Shown here in pieces: positions 27,967 through 36,322 of a DNA stretch of 52,100 bases; position 1 is the first letter of the stretch; each line of letters opens with the position of its first letter. Where the stretch lies: the NCBI GenBank assembly GCA_040756435.1, contig JBFLZD010000026.1, positions 1 through 52,100 on the forward strand, written 5' to 3'. The notes under the pieces were generated by a model. That model made no database searches, was not told where the DNA came from, and was given only the letters and a program-made list of their open reading frames with translations. The DNA is from Spirochaetota bacterium. Lineage in GTDB: Bacteria > Spirochaetota > UBA4802 > UB4802. The position numbers and the translations under genes were made by a program.

Positions 27967-28665
27967 ATGAGCCCTGAAATATATACAATGCTTGAATTGC
28001 AATCTATATGGGATAAGGTTCTGGCAGCAAAAAATGAAATTTCCCGATCGCGGCATGCTATTGATTTCTGGCGCAATGAAATGAAAGCAATGGAAGCCAA
28101 AATGGCTGATTTGCGGTCCAGGGTTAATCAGACTAAAACAAACATTAAACAAAAAGAACTTGAACTTCATGATGTGGAATCACGCATTCAATTTCTTGAC
28201 AGCAGAAAGAATTCGTTAAAATCACAGCGTGAATTTGATTCAATGATTACAGAGCTTGAAACTCTTAATAAAAAGAAAGACGAAATTGAAAACAATATGC
28301 TGCAGTATATGGAAGATGTTGATGCAATTGAAAATGAACTGAGTGTATTACAACATGAAATGCCAAAAAGATTAAATCAGATTGAAAAAGATGTTGAAGA
28401 ATTACAGAATAAACTTGAATCTCTGCAAAAAGAAGCAGAAGATAATGCCGCACAATTTAATAAGCAAATGAGCCAGTTGCCTCCTGATTTAAGGGCCAGA
28501 TTTGCAAAAGTGGTTGAAACAAAAGGCAATGGCATAGTTCCTCTTGAAAACGGGATTTGCCAGGGATGCCATTTTCAGGTACCTGTGTATGTAAAAGATG
28601 AAGTTGCTAAATCAAAAGCAGTGACCTGCACCAATTGTGGCCGTTTTTTATATTTCAAAAATTAA
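27967..28665 (+). CDS. Coiled-coil protein with C-terminal C4 zinc ribbon (CT398-like)
   Basis: 232 residues. Almost the whole N-terminal 180 residues are charged heptad-type helix (for example AMEAKMADLRSRVNQTKTN and VEELQNKLESLQKEAED), predicting a long antiparallel coiled coil. The C-terminal ribbon has four cysteines in CQGCHFQVP ... TCTNCGRF. Relatives include chlamydial CT398, reported to contact sigma-54 and type III secretion parts; the general function is unknown. The ATG at 27967, one base after the nif3 stop, is chosen over an overlapping GTG at 27955. The ribbon resembles that of the PtsN fusion at 22185-23000. Confidence 0.88.
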   Translation: MSPEIYTMLELQSIWDKVLAAKNEISRSRHAIDFWRNEMKAMEAKMADLRSRVNQTKTNIKQKELELHDVESRIQFLDSRKNSLKSQREFDSMITELETLNKKKDEIENNMLQYMEDVDAIENELSVLQHEMPKRLNQIEKDVEELQNKLESLQKEAEDNAAQFNKQMSQLPPDLRARFAKVVETKGNGIVPLENGICQGCHFQVPVYVKDEVAKSKAVTCTNCGRFLYFKN

Positions 28666-28716
28666 TATAACATATTTAAAAGTGCTGGTTGTAGTTAAAT
28701 GTTACATTACCAAGGC

Positions 28717-28736
28717 TGGTGAAAACGTTTTCACCA
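28717..28736. promoter_or_regulatory. 20-bp perfect palindrome, LacI/CcpA-operator-like
   Basis: TGGTGAAAACGTTTTCACCA is a perfect palindrome centred on CG, 52 bases after the zinc-ribbon gene and about 110 bases before the RNase H gene. TGAAAACGTTTTCA matches the shape of cre/LacI-family operators. It could also be a simple RNA hairpin. No LacI-type regulator is in the window. Confidence 0.5.
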
Positions 28737-28844
28737 TTAGTCATCCTGATTGTATGGTGACATACCTACTAAAAGTTTTAATTTTTATAATTGATTCTGG
28801 ATCACAACCGTCATGAGAATGATTCATTTTTAGAGGAGATAATA

Positions 28845-29513
28845 ATGTTGCTGAGTATAGATAGAGTGTTACAGTTACTTGCAGAAGGCAAAAGTTTGGA
28901 AAAAATTGCTGAATTGTCAGATGTTGATGTAAGTGAAATACAATCAGTAATTGAAGAAGCACGTAAAATTATCCTTGAATATGACAAGCAACGCGCAAAA
29001 AGTAAAATAATAGTAAAAAAGAAAAGCAGTACTACAGAAAATAAAGATCAAGCTGAAGTAGCGGACAATATATTTGATGGGCTTGAAATTCTATCAACAA
29101 TACCTACTGAATCAGTTCTGACAATGTATATTGATGGTGCATCAAAAGGAAATCCAGGTCCTGCAGGTATTGGCATTGTTATTTATGATGCCGATGACAG
29201 GCTTGTAGGCAAAGTTTCCACATACATTGGCAAAAAGACAAATAATCAGGCAGAATATACTGCATTATTACGGGCAATTCAATTGGCACTGTACTTTAAG
29301 ACCAAAACTTTAAAAATAAGAAGTGATTCAGAGCTAGTAGTGCGCCAGCTCTCAGGAGAATACCAGGTAAGCAATACTAACATAAAAAAGCTTTATGAAA
29401 GAGTAATAGAATTAAAAAAGCAGATACCAAATGTTAAAATTGAGCATGTAATACGTAATTTTAATGAAAAAGCTGACTTTTTAGCCAAGAAGGCTGCTGA
29501 TAAAAAAAGATAG
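28845..29513 (+). CDS. RNase HI with N-terminal helix-turn-helix-like domain
   Basis: 222 residues from the ATG preceded by AGAGGAGA; the frame is open for 18 more codons upstream, but that part lacks a ribosome site. The RNase H domain (about 92-222) has the four acidic residues: D97 (YIDGASKGNPGP), E137 (NNQAEYTALL), D161 (RSDSELVV) and a final D in NEKADFLAKK. It cleaves RNA in RNA:DNA hybrids. Residues 1-45 (RVLQLLAEGKSLEKIAELSDVDVSEIQ) look like a small helix-turn-helix, not part of standard RNase HI. A charged linker joins the two. recJ follows after a short gap. Confidence 0.9.
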   Translation: MLLSIDRVLQLLAEGKSLEKIAELSDVDVSEIQSVIEEARKIILEYDKQRAKSKIIVKKKSSTTENKDQAEVADNIFDGLEILSTIPTESVLTMYIDGASKGNPGPAGIGIVIYDADDRLVGKVSTYIGKKTNNQAEYTALLRAIQLALYFKTKTLKIRSDSELVVRQLSGEYQVSNTNIKKLYERVIELKKQIPNVKIEHVIRNFNEKADFLAKKAADKKR

Positions 29514-29534
29514 AATACTATAAAGGTGGCATTT

Positions 29535-31532
29535 GTGTGTACCAGTACATCATCCTATGTAAAAGATTTATTATTATCTCATTTTAAAATCTCTCATCTT
29601 GTTGCTGATTTACTATTACTTAGGGGTATGAATAGCCCTTATAGTGCATACACATTCCTCAATCCTGACCTTACATTATGTTACAGCCCATTTCTTATAA
29701 ACGAGATGGATGAAGCAGTAAGGATCATTAAAAATGCTGTAACCCATAAGAAAAAAATAGGTATTTTTGCGGATTCAGATATTGACGGTCTTACTTCTTT
29801 AACATTATTAACTCATTTGCTTGATCTTTTGAAAGCAAAGTACTATTACCGTTATCCTGTTGCCGATGAATTATATGGACTAACAATACCTATTATTGAT
29901 GAGTTTAAAAAAAATAATATAGATTGTATTATAACATTGGATAGTGGTACTCGTGATGTTAATGAAATTGCGTATGCCAGAACTTTGGGTATGGATGTTA
30001 TTGTTTGTGACCACCATGAACCATCTGAAACACTACCAGATGCAGTCATCATTAACCCAAAATTAATCAGTTCTCAATATCCCTTCAAGGAACTGGCTGG
30101 TGTTGGTGTTACTTATAAATTTTGTCTGGCAGTATTGCTAAGCTATACAAAGTATCATGACAAGCATATTATAGTTGTAGCGTTATCACATGATTCTGTT
30201 TTATATAAAGTAATTCATAGAGGCAGGGCGATAGCTCATGGTTCAGTCAACAGCATACAGGAAATAAAACACCTTTTAAAACAATATACTGGTGCAATTC
30301 TTTTTAATTACGATGTACCTGATATAGCATCTTTAAAACATGGAATGTATTATGATATCAGAGACTTTGTAGATGAACTATCGCCAATTAATGAAATAAT
30401 AAAAGGTGATGTTAAGGATTTATTCCCAACCCCGGTGGATTATGCTACCATGCTACTTTTCAAGATACAATACCAGCAATCAAAAAAAATATCACAATTT
30501 ATACAGGATATGCTCCCCCTGGTGGCACTGGGTACCATTGCTGATATGATGCCACTGATAGATGAAAACAGAATTATTGTAAGTAACGGAATATCATACT
30601 TTGATAAAACTAATCATTGCGGATTAAAGGTAATAAGAGAGCATGTTGCAAAAACAATAAATTCGGATACTATTGGCTGGGATATATCACCACTTCTAAA
30701 TTCACCGGGTAGATTTGGCAAAACAAAGTTAGCTGCCGATTTTCTTCTTGAGAAAAAGCAATCAAAAGTAAAAGAACTATTGCAGGAGATTGTTCAACTT
30801 AACAGGGAACGTAAAAATATAATTCAAGCGTTAGTATCAAAATTTTCTAATAATGAATCCATTGAAAATAATGCATTACGGGTGATATGTTCTAATGAAA
30901 TACCTGACGGATTAACCGGAATTATTGCAAACAGGCTTGCTGATCAGTTGTTACAACCTGTGCTTGTAATTTCAGATAAGCCTGAGGCAAAGATAATTAA
31001 AGGTTCAGGGAGGTCACGGAATAATTTTGACTTTTTTACTACCGTATCAAAACATGAACATCTTTTCGAAAAATTAGGTGGGCATAACCATGCCTTTGGT
31101 TTTTCAATAAAAAAAGAGAATATTCCTATACTTTTAAAAGAATTGAATAGTACATTGAGCTGTACAACTATAGAAAATGATATTTCAGAATATGATTATG
31201 AATTGCCAATAGAATACATAACCTTTGAATTACTTGAAGCACTGAAATTATTTGAACCTTATGGAATAGGGCATAAGCCTTTTATTTTTTTATCAAAACA
31301 TTGCACCATCAGCCAATATTTTATCATTAATGGCAAACATTGTAAAATTATTTTTAATGGTTCTATAAAATTAGAAGCTATGGCGTGGAATTCAGCTGAT
31401 AAATATAAAGATATTTTAATACAAAAAATTCCTGTTGATATACTTTTTACAGTAAAAGCTAATGAGTATAATGGTCTTATATCGCCGCTGCTAATTATAG
31501 AAAATCTTTATCCCTCTCAGGATTTAAAATAA
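29535..31532 (+). CDS. recJ: RecJ-like single-strand DNA exonuclease with an insertion
   Basis: 665 residues from the GTG at 29535, which has AAAGGTGG five bases upstream; another GTG at 29526 lies inside that site. The DHH domain has FADSDIDG (D80, D82, D84), a further aspartate in ITLDSGT, and CDHHEP at about 158-163. VALGTIADMMPL supplies the last metal ligand. The DHHA1 domain shows GSGRSRNNFDF and LGGHNHAFGFSI. RecJ degrades single-stranded DNA 5' to 3' in repair and recombination. Between VTYKFCLAVL and LVALGTIAD there are about 110 extra residues (about 208-318) compared with standard RecJ. The stop overlaps the convergent propeller-OmpA gene by 16 bases. Confidence 0.9.
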   Translation: MCTSTSSYVKDLLLSHFKISHLVADLLLLRGMNSPYSAYTFLNPDLTLCYSPFLINEMDEAVRIIKNAVTHKKKIGIFADSDIDGLTSLTLLTHLLDLLKAKYYYRYPVADELYGLTIPIIDEFKKNNIDCIITLDSGTRDVNEIAYARTLGMDVIVCDHHEPSETLPDAVIINPKLISSQYPFKELAGVGVTYKFCLAVLLSYTKYHDKHIIVVALSHDSVLYKVIHRGRAIAHGSVNSIQEIKHLLKQYTGAILFNYDVPDIASLKHGMYYDIRDFVDELSPINEIIKGDVKDLFPTPVDYATMLLFKIQYQQSKKISQFIQDMLPLVALGTIADMMPLIDENRIIVSNGISYFDKTNHCGLKVIREHVAKTINSDTIGWDISPLLNSPGRFGKTKLAADFLLEKKQSKVKELLQEIVQLNRERKNIIQALVSKFSNNESIENNALRVICSNEIPDGLTGIIANRLADQLLQPVLVISDKPEAKIIKGSGRSRNNFDFFTTVSKHEHLFEKLGGHNHAFGFSIKKENIPILLKELNSTLSCTTIENDISEYDYELPIEYITFELLEALKLFEPYGIGHKPFIFLSKHCTISQYFIINGKHCKIIFNGSIKLEAMAWNSADKYKDILIQKIPVDILFTVKANEYNGLISPLLIIENLYPSQDLK

Positions 31533-33487
31533 AATTCTGTTCTCCTGTTCTTCTGTCTCCCTTCTTTAGTATCATTTGGTGCAATTGGCTTTGATTCACC
31601 AAATCCTTTTGCGCTAATCCTTTCAGGGCTTATTCCATGCTTAATAATATAATCGCATACCGCATCAGCACGTTTTTCAGATAATTTTTGATTATAGGTA
31701 TCATCGCCAATTGAGTCAGTATGGCCCCACACCTCAACTTTTAAGTGAGGATTTGCTTTCATCATGTCTACCAGTTTATCAAGAATATTAATCGAGTCTT
31801 TTCTGATATACCATTTATCAAAATCAAAGTGAATGTTATCCACCACTACAGCTTTGCCAGGTTGTATTTCATCAAGGACTACTTTCAATTGACTGTCGCT
31901 TTTATTGACAATTACCTTTTTGGGAACATGACCATCTGATTCAAAAATAACTTCAACATTGTCTTTGTCGGGGATAGTTATATCACCTTTTCCATTAATG
32001 GCAGTTGACTGGTTATACTCCCCATTTTCATCTTTGTATTGAATAGTTATACGTGATTTCAGTGGTGATTTATTATTATCCGTAATCTCAACGGGCAACT
32101 GACGTGTTGGCATTTGTTGTTTTGTAGGTTGTGTTGTTGGCTTTGATTCGGGTGTTTTCGTTTTATCGGCTAATTCTTTTTCAGATAGCTCTTGATCAGG
32201 TAATTTTGATGGTTCTTTTGGTTCACTCTTTTGGGTTTCTTCTGGTTTTGAAGTTTCGTAATGTTTGCTTCCCATATACCCTGCACCAATTGCATACAAA
32301 TAGTTTCCTGCAGGTAAAAATAAAATACCATCAGCAGCTACTGGTTGAGATACGCCTCCAGGGAAGGGGGCAGTGAATTCCCACCATGTATTGCCAGAAT
32401 TGATATACATTGCTTTCACTTTTGCAACTGGTTGATTTTTATCATTTTGCTGATTATACGCAATATATATAACATCACGAATGGTAACAAAGTACGGAGA
32501 GGATTGTTGTCCAACAAATATGCTGGCAATGGTATTACCACTTTCTGGACTTATGCCAACAATTGATGCATTATTCAGCGAAAACAGTATTGACCTGTCG
32601 GTAAAACTTAACGGTGATGTAATGGTGCCATTATATGACTTCTGCCATAATGTTTCACCGTTTTTTATATCCAAACAATATACGGTATTATTTATGGGTA
32701 CATATACATGTTTATTGACTACTGGTGGCAGTATTGCAACTGGTTGATTAAAATTTTTTTGCCATACTACTTTTCCAGTTCTTTGTTCCAAGCAAAAAAC
32801 GGTAAAAGTTTTTGTTTCATAATTCATTGATTGCGTTATGATATACTGATCATAGTAAACAGGAAAACCGCTGTATGTGGCAATATCCTTGTTTTCCCAA
32901 ACTATATGCCCGTTTTTTATATCCCGTGAAGCAAATATTTTTCGAGTACCATAATAAATAGTATCCTGATCAATAATGGGATCCGCATATATCCCATCTA
33001 TGGAAATTTGTGTTGTAATGCCGGTTAACCCTTGAGGTTTTGTTTCGTCAACACGCAATCCGGTACGTGCCCATATAACGTTGCCAGTTCGTTTATCAAA
33101 AGCATAAATAGCAATGGGATCGCTGACAATAACAGTATTTCCATACACAAGAGGATATTTAATTTTCCCAGCTGATTTTGAATATGCTTTAAACTGTGAT
33201 GATATGGATCGTATATCATTAAGCCAGATAATATTTCCAGAATCTTCATCAATGCAATATAGAAATGCATTTTTATCAACAAAATATAGTCTTCCATCAC
33301 TTACAACTGGATTGAATACTCTGTCTTTAGCTAAGAATAGCCATTTTAATTGATTATTTGAAACGATAATTTCATCATTATTGCCTGTAAAAAAAAGATT
33401 TCCTTTATATATTGGCCAGTTACCCGCTAATGCAAAGGTAGCGAAAGTTACTAATAAAAGTGAAATGGTTATTATGATGTTTTTCAT
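31517..33487 (-). CDS. PQQ-like beta-propeller protein with OmpA peptidoglycan-binding domain
   Basis: 656 residues. A signal peptide (1-21, ending ALAG) is followed by PQQ-type propeller repeats (about 22-410), each with an aromatic-Gly-x-V/I-x-W core such as DEDSGNIIWLNDI, DKRTGNVIWARTG, EQRTGKVVWQKNF and DIKNGETLWQKSY. A Pro/Glu/Lys-rich linker (about 415-470) and a small beta domain lead to an OmpA-C domain (about 545-656; HFDFDKWYIRKDS, VWGHTDSIGDD, GFGESKPIAPND, NRRTEF). The linker suits a periplasmic span, with the propeller held at the cell wall or outer membrane. GGAGG before the ATG supports the start. The binding partner of the propeller is unknown. Confidence 0.9.
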   Translation of the reverse strand: MKNIIITISLLLVTFATFALAGNWPIYKGNLFFTGNNDEIIVSNNQLKWLFLAKDRVFNPVVSDGRLYFVDKNAFLYCIDEDSGNIIWLNDIRSISSQFKAYSKSAGKIKYPLVYGNTVIVSDPIAIYAFDKRTGNVIWARTGLRVDETKPQGLTGITTQISIDGIYADPIIDQDTIYYGTRKIFASRDIKNGHIVWENKDIATYSGFPVYYDQYIITQSMNYETKTFTVFCLEQRTGKVVWQKNFNQPVAILPPVVNKHVYVPINNTVYCLDIKNGETLWQKSYNGTITSPLSFTDRSILFSLNNASIVGISPESGNTIASIFVGQQSSPYFVTIRDVIYIAYNQQNDKNQPVAKVKAMYINSGNTWWEFTAPFPGGVSQPVAADGILFLPAGNYLYAIGAGYMGSKHYETSKPEETQKSEPKEPSKLPDQELSEKELADKTKTPESKPTTQPTKQQMPTRQLPVEITDNNKSPLKSRITIQYKDENGEYNQSTAINGKGDITIPDKDNVEVIFESDGHVPKKVIVNKSDSQLKVVLDEIQPGKAVVVDNIHFDFDKWYIRKDSINILDKLVDMMKANPHLKVEVWGHTDSIGDDTYNQKLSEKRADAVCDYIIKHGISPERISAKGFGESKPIAPNDTKEGRQKNRRTEFYFKS

Positions 33488-33729
33488 ACTTTCCTCCTGC
33501 TGTAAAAAATGATATAACCATGGCTTTTATTTTAAAACTTTTATTTTTCAAGGTAAAGAAATTTATTTTTTACAATAATTTCATTTCGAACGCAAGTGAG
33601 AAATCTTTGCTTTTTTTATGGTAAGATTAGTCCTTATAACCATAGTATAAAATTTAGATAGATGCATACATTCGGCAGGTACAAAAAAGTATATAAATAT
33701 TTACGACAATTTAATACATTCATTGCCTA

Positions 33730-34464
33730 CTATACTCTTCTAGTGGAACTGATTGTATTGTGCATTCTCTTGTAGTTCCATATTATATGATCCAATAACC
33801 GTGGTGTAAGATGTGGATATTTACATTTTAATCCATTACATACGTGCACAAGGATTAATTGAGCTTCATAAGCTGTAATATTTTTTCCTGTAATATCATA
33901 TAAAAAATTTACAATCATTCTGTCTGGTTTAATTAAATCTTCCTCTCCAGCAAGCATCAAGAAATATTTTAATGAAATGCCACTTGACTGACCTGGTATC
34001 TTTTTGATATCTGCTTCAAAATCAGTATTTGAAACTATTTTGTTTAGATCTTGAAAATAGTCAACCTTATATTTTTTTAGCACAGTAGCAAATTGAAAAA
34101 CAGCTTCAGTTTTTAATATACCATTTTTGGTTGAAGTCCTTTGTCTTTTACCAAAAATTTCATCTGTAAACTTTGCAACACCTAATATACTCATTTTATA
34201 AAAAAAGTTTGATATTGACTCTTGATCTTCTTTTGGTGGAATACTGTATCGGTTTTCCCTTATCCGTTTAAGTTTGAAGTATTTACAATATCTACTTACC
34301 ACTTGCTTGACAGATTCATACTTTACTCCTAATGACCATACGCTGTCAATGACACAGAGCGGCAAGCTTTGATAGTAATATTCTTCGCCTAATGTGGCAT
34401 TTATTAAATTAAGTACCCGGTCACATTCATTTATTATTTTGATAATGTCCTCACGTATATACAT
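33730..34464 (-). CDS. HhH-GPD / endonuclease III-like protein without Fe-S cluster
   Basis: 244 residues from the ATG with AAGGA nine bases upstream; an in-frame ATG six codons earlier would place that site inside the gene. The C-terminal half has a helix-hairpin-helix, KKIPGQSSGISLKYFLMLAG, followed after a few residues by LIKPDRMIVNF. The spacing matches the catalytic aspartate of DNA glycosylases. The lysine used by bifunctional endonuclease III in the hairpin is absent, as is the C-terminal four-cysteine cluster. The N-terminal half (SLPLCVIDSVWSLGVKYESV) fits the glycosylase helical domain. A base-excision or nucleic-acid-binding role is inferred. It is a lone gene with spacers of about 240 bases on both sides that show nothing recognisable. 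Confidence 0.6.
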   Translation of the reverse strand: MYIREDIIKIINECDRVLNLINATLGEEYYYQSLPLCVIDSVWSLGVKYESVKQVVSRYCKYFKLKRIRENRYSIPPKEDQESISNFFYKMSILGVAKFTDEIFGKRQRTSTKNGILKTEAVFQFATVLKKYKVDYFQDLNKIVSNTDFEADIKKIPGQSSGISLKYFLMLAGEEDLIKPDRMIVNFLYDITGKNITAYEAQLILVHVCNGLKCKYPHLTPRLLDHIIWNYKRMHNTISSTRRV

Positions 34465-34713
34465 ATAAAAAGTCCTTATCATAAAATTTAAAATAATATT
34501 GTTATTAGTAATAGGTTACAATAAGGTTATTTGATAATTTTAATATGTATATCGTGTATTAAACAAGCAATTTTTAAATTTTAGAAATTTGAAAACGGCA
34601 GATTTAATAATTAATTTATTTTTTTATTTTTTACAAATTGACAATTTTTTATATTTTCCATTTCTGTTTCATACAATACTATTGACAATAATTGAATTAA
34701 TATAAACCACAAT

Positions 34714-36288
34714 ATGAAAACCGAACCAAAAGATAAAAGCCTTTTTAATACCATAATGGTTGCCACCGGCATTTTCTTAAGCAGAATAGCTGGTTTAATC
34801 CGCGACCGTGTGTTTGCGCATTACTTTGGCAATTCGGATGCTGCAGATGCATTCAGAGCAGCATTTAGAATTCCAAATTTTTTGCAAAATCTTTTTGGCG
34901 AGGGCGTCCTTTCAGCTTCATTTATACCTGTATATGCTAAATTGCTTGCAGAAAAAAAGTTTGATCAGGCTACAAAACTTGCACAGACTATTGCTGGAAT
35001 ATTGTCACTTGTAATTTCATCACTTGTATTTATTGGAATCCTGATAACACCACTTCTTATCGATATCATTGCACCTGGTTTTCACGGTGAAAAGCGAGAG
35101 CTTACCATTTTACTTGTTCGTATATTTTTTCCAGGTGCAGGAATACTTGTATTTTCAGCATGGTGTTTGGGCATTTTAAATAGTCATGGTAAGTTCTTTT
35201 TATCGTATAGTGCACCGGTATTATGGAATATCATAATCATTATAACATTATTATTTTTTGGCGATAGTTCTCAGCAAAATGACCTTGCAAAATATACTGC
35301 AGCCGGATCAGTGGCTGGTAGTTTTTTACAGTTATTGATACAATTACCATTTGTTATCGTTATCATTAAACAGCTCAAACTACGACTTTCATTTAGAACA
35401 CAGGAAGTAAGAACTGTTATTAATAATTTTATTCCGGTATTTTTTGGACGCGGAGTTGTTCAGATAAGTGCATACATTGATTCGTTACTTGCCAGTTTGC
35501 TACCTACCGGAGCTGTCGCCGCTATATCCTATGCCCAAACATTGTATATGCTACCAATAAGCCTATTTGGCATGTCAGTTTCCGCCGCTGAATTACCAGC
35601 CATGTCAAAAGTTATTGGCCCACAGGAAGAAATAGCTAAAAAACTTCAATCACGAATAAACAACGCAATAAAACGTATTGCATTTTATGTTGTGCCATCA
35701 ACTATTGCATTTTTTATATTAGGCGATATTATTGTTGGGGCTATTTATCAAACTGGTGCATTTAGTACTCACGATACAACATTTGTGTGGATGGTACTTG
35801 CTGGTTCAACAGTTGGACTGCTTGCAATAACCCAAAGTAGATTATATTCATCTGCATTTTATGCAATGAATGACACTTGCACCCCTTTAAAATTTGCAAT
35901 TTTACGCGTTATACTGTCAAGTATCATTGGTTTTTTTGCTTCTCAGTATGGGACTTTACTTCTAGGTATTAATAAACTGTATGGAACTGTAGGAATTACT
36001 GCAGCATCGGGATTTTCCGGGTGGATTGAATATAAATTGCTAAAAGCAACTATTTCTAAAAGAATTGGAGAAGTCGGATTACAAAAAAAATATCTTTTGT
36101 ATTTATGGGCAAGTTCACTTATCGCAGCTTTAATAGCATTCAATATTAAAATCCATTTGCACTATCATCCTCTTATTCTAGCTGGAATAGTGCTTCCATT
36201 ATATGGCGGTGTATACTTTGCTTGTACGTTCATATTCAGGATAGAAGAAATAATGAATATACTTAAAATGATTGGGTTTAAACGATAG
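34714..36288 (+). CDS. murJ: Lipid II flippase MurJ
   Basis: 524 residues with about 14 membrane helices (MviN/MurJ fold). It flips lipid-linked peptidoglycan precursor across the inner membrane. The N-terminal signature GIFLSRIAGLIRDRVFAHYFG and the segment FRIPNFLQNLFGEGVLSASFIPVYA are characteristic and include the conserved arginines of the central cavity. No clear ribosome site precedes the ATG. It converges with the esterase-like gene 34 bases downstream. Confidence 0.96.
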   Translation: MKTEPKDKSLFNTIMVATGIFLSRIAGLIRDRVFAHYFGNSDAADAFRAAFRIPNFLQNLFGEGVLSASFIPVYAKLLAEKKFDQATKLAQTIAGILSLVISSLVFIGILITPLLIDIIAPGFHGEKRELTILLVRIFFPGAGILVFSAWCLGILNSHGKFFLSYSAPVLWNIIIIITLLFFGDSSQQNDLAKYTAAGSVAGSFLQLLIQLPFVIVIIKQLKLRLSFRTQEVRTVINNFIPVFFGRGVVQISAYIDSLLASLLPTGAVAAISYAQTLYMLPISLFGMSVSAAELPAMSKVIGPQEEIAKKLQSRINNAIKRIAFYVVPSTIAFFILGDIIVGAIYQTGAFSTHDTTFVWMVLAGSTVGLLAITQSRLYSSAFYAMNDTCTPLKFAILRVILSSIIGFFASQYGTLLLGINKLYGTVGITAASGFSGWIEYKLLKATISKRIGEVGLQKKYLLYLWASSLIAALIAFNIKIHLHYHPLILAGIVLPLYGGVYFACTFIFRIEEIMNILKMIGFKR

Positions 36289-36322
36289 ATAACGAAAGAA
36301 AGTAAAACACTAAAATAAAGCT

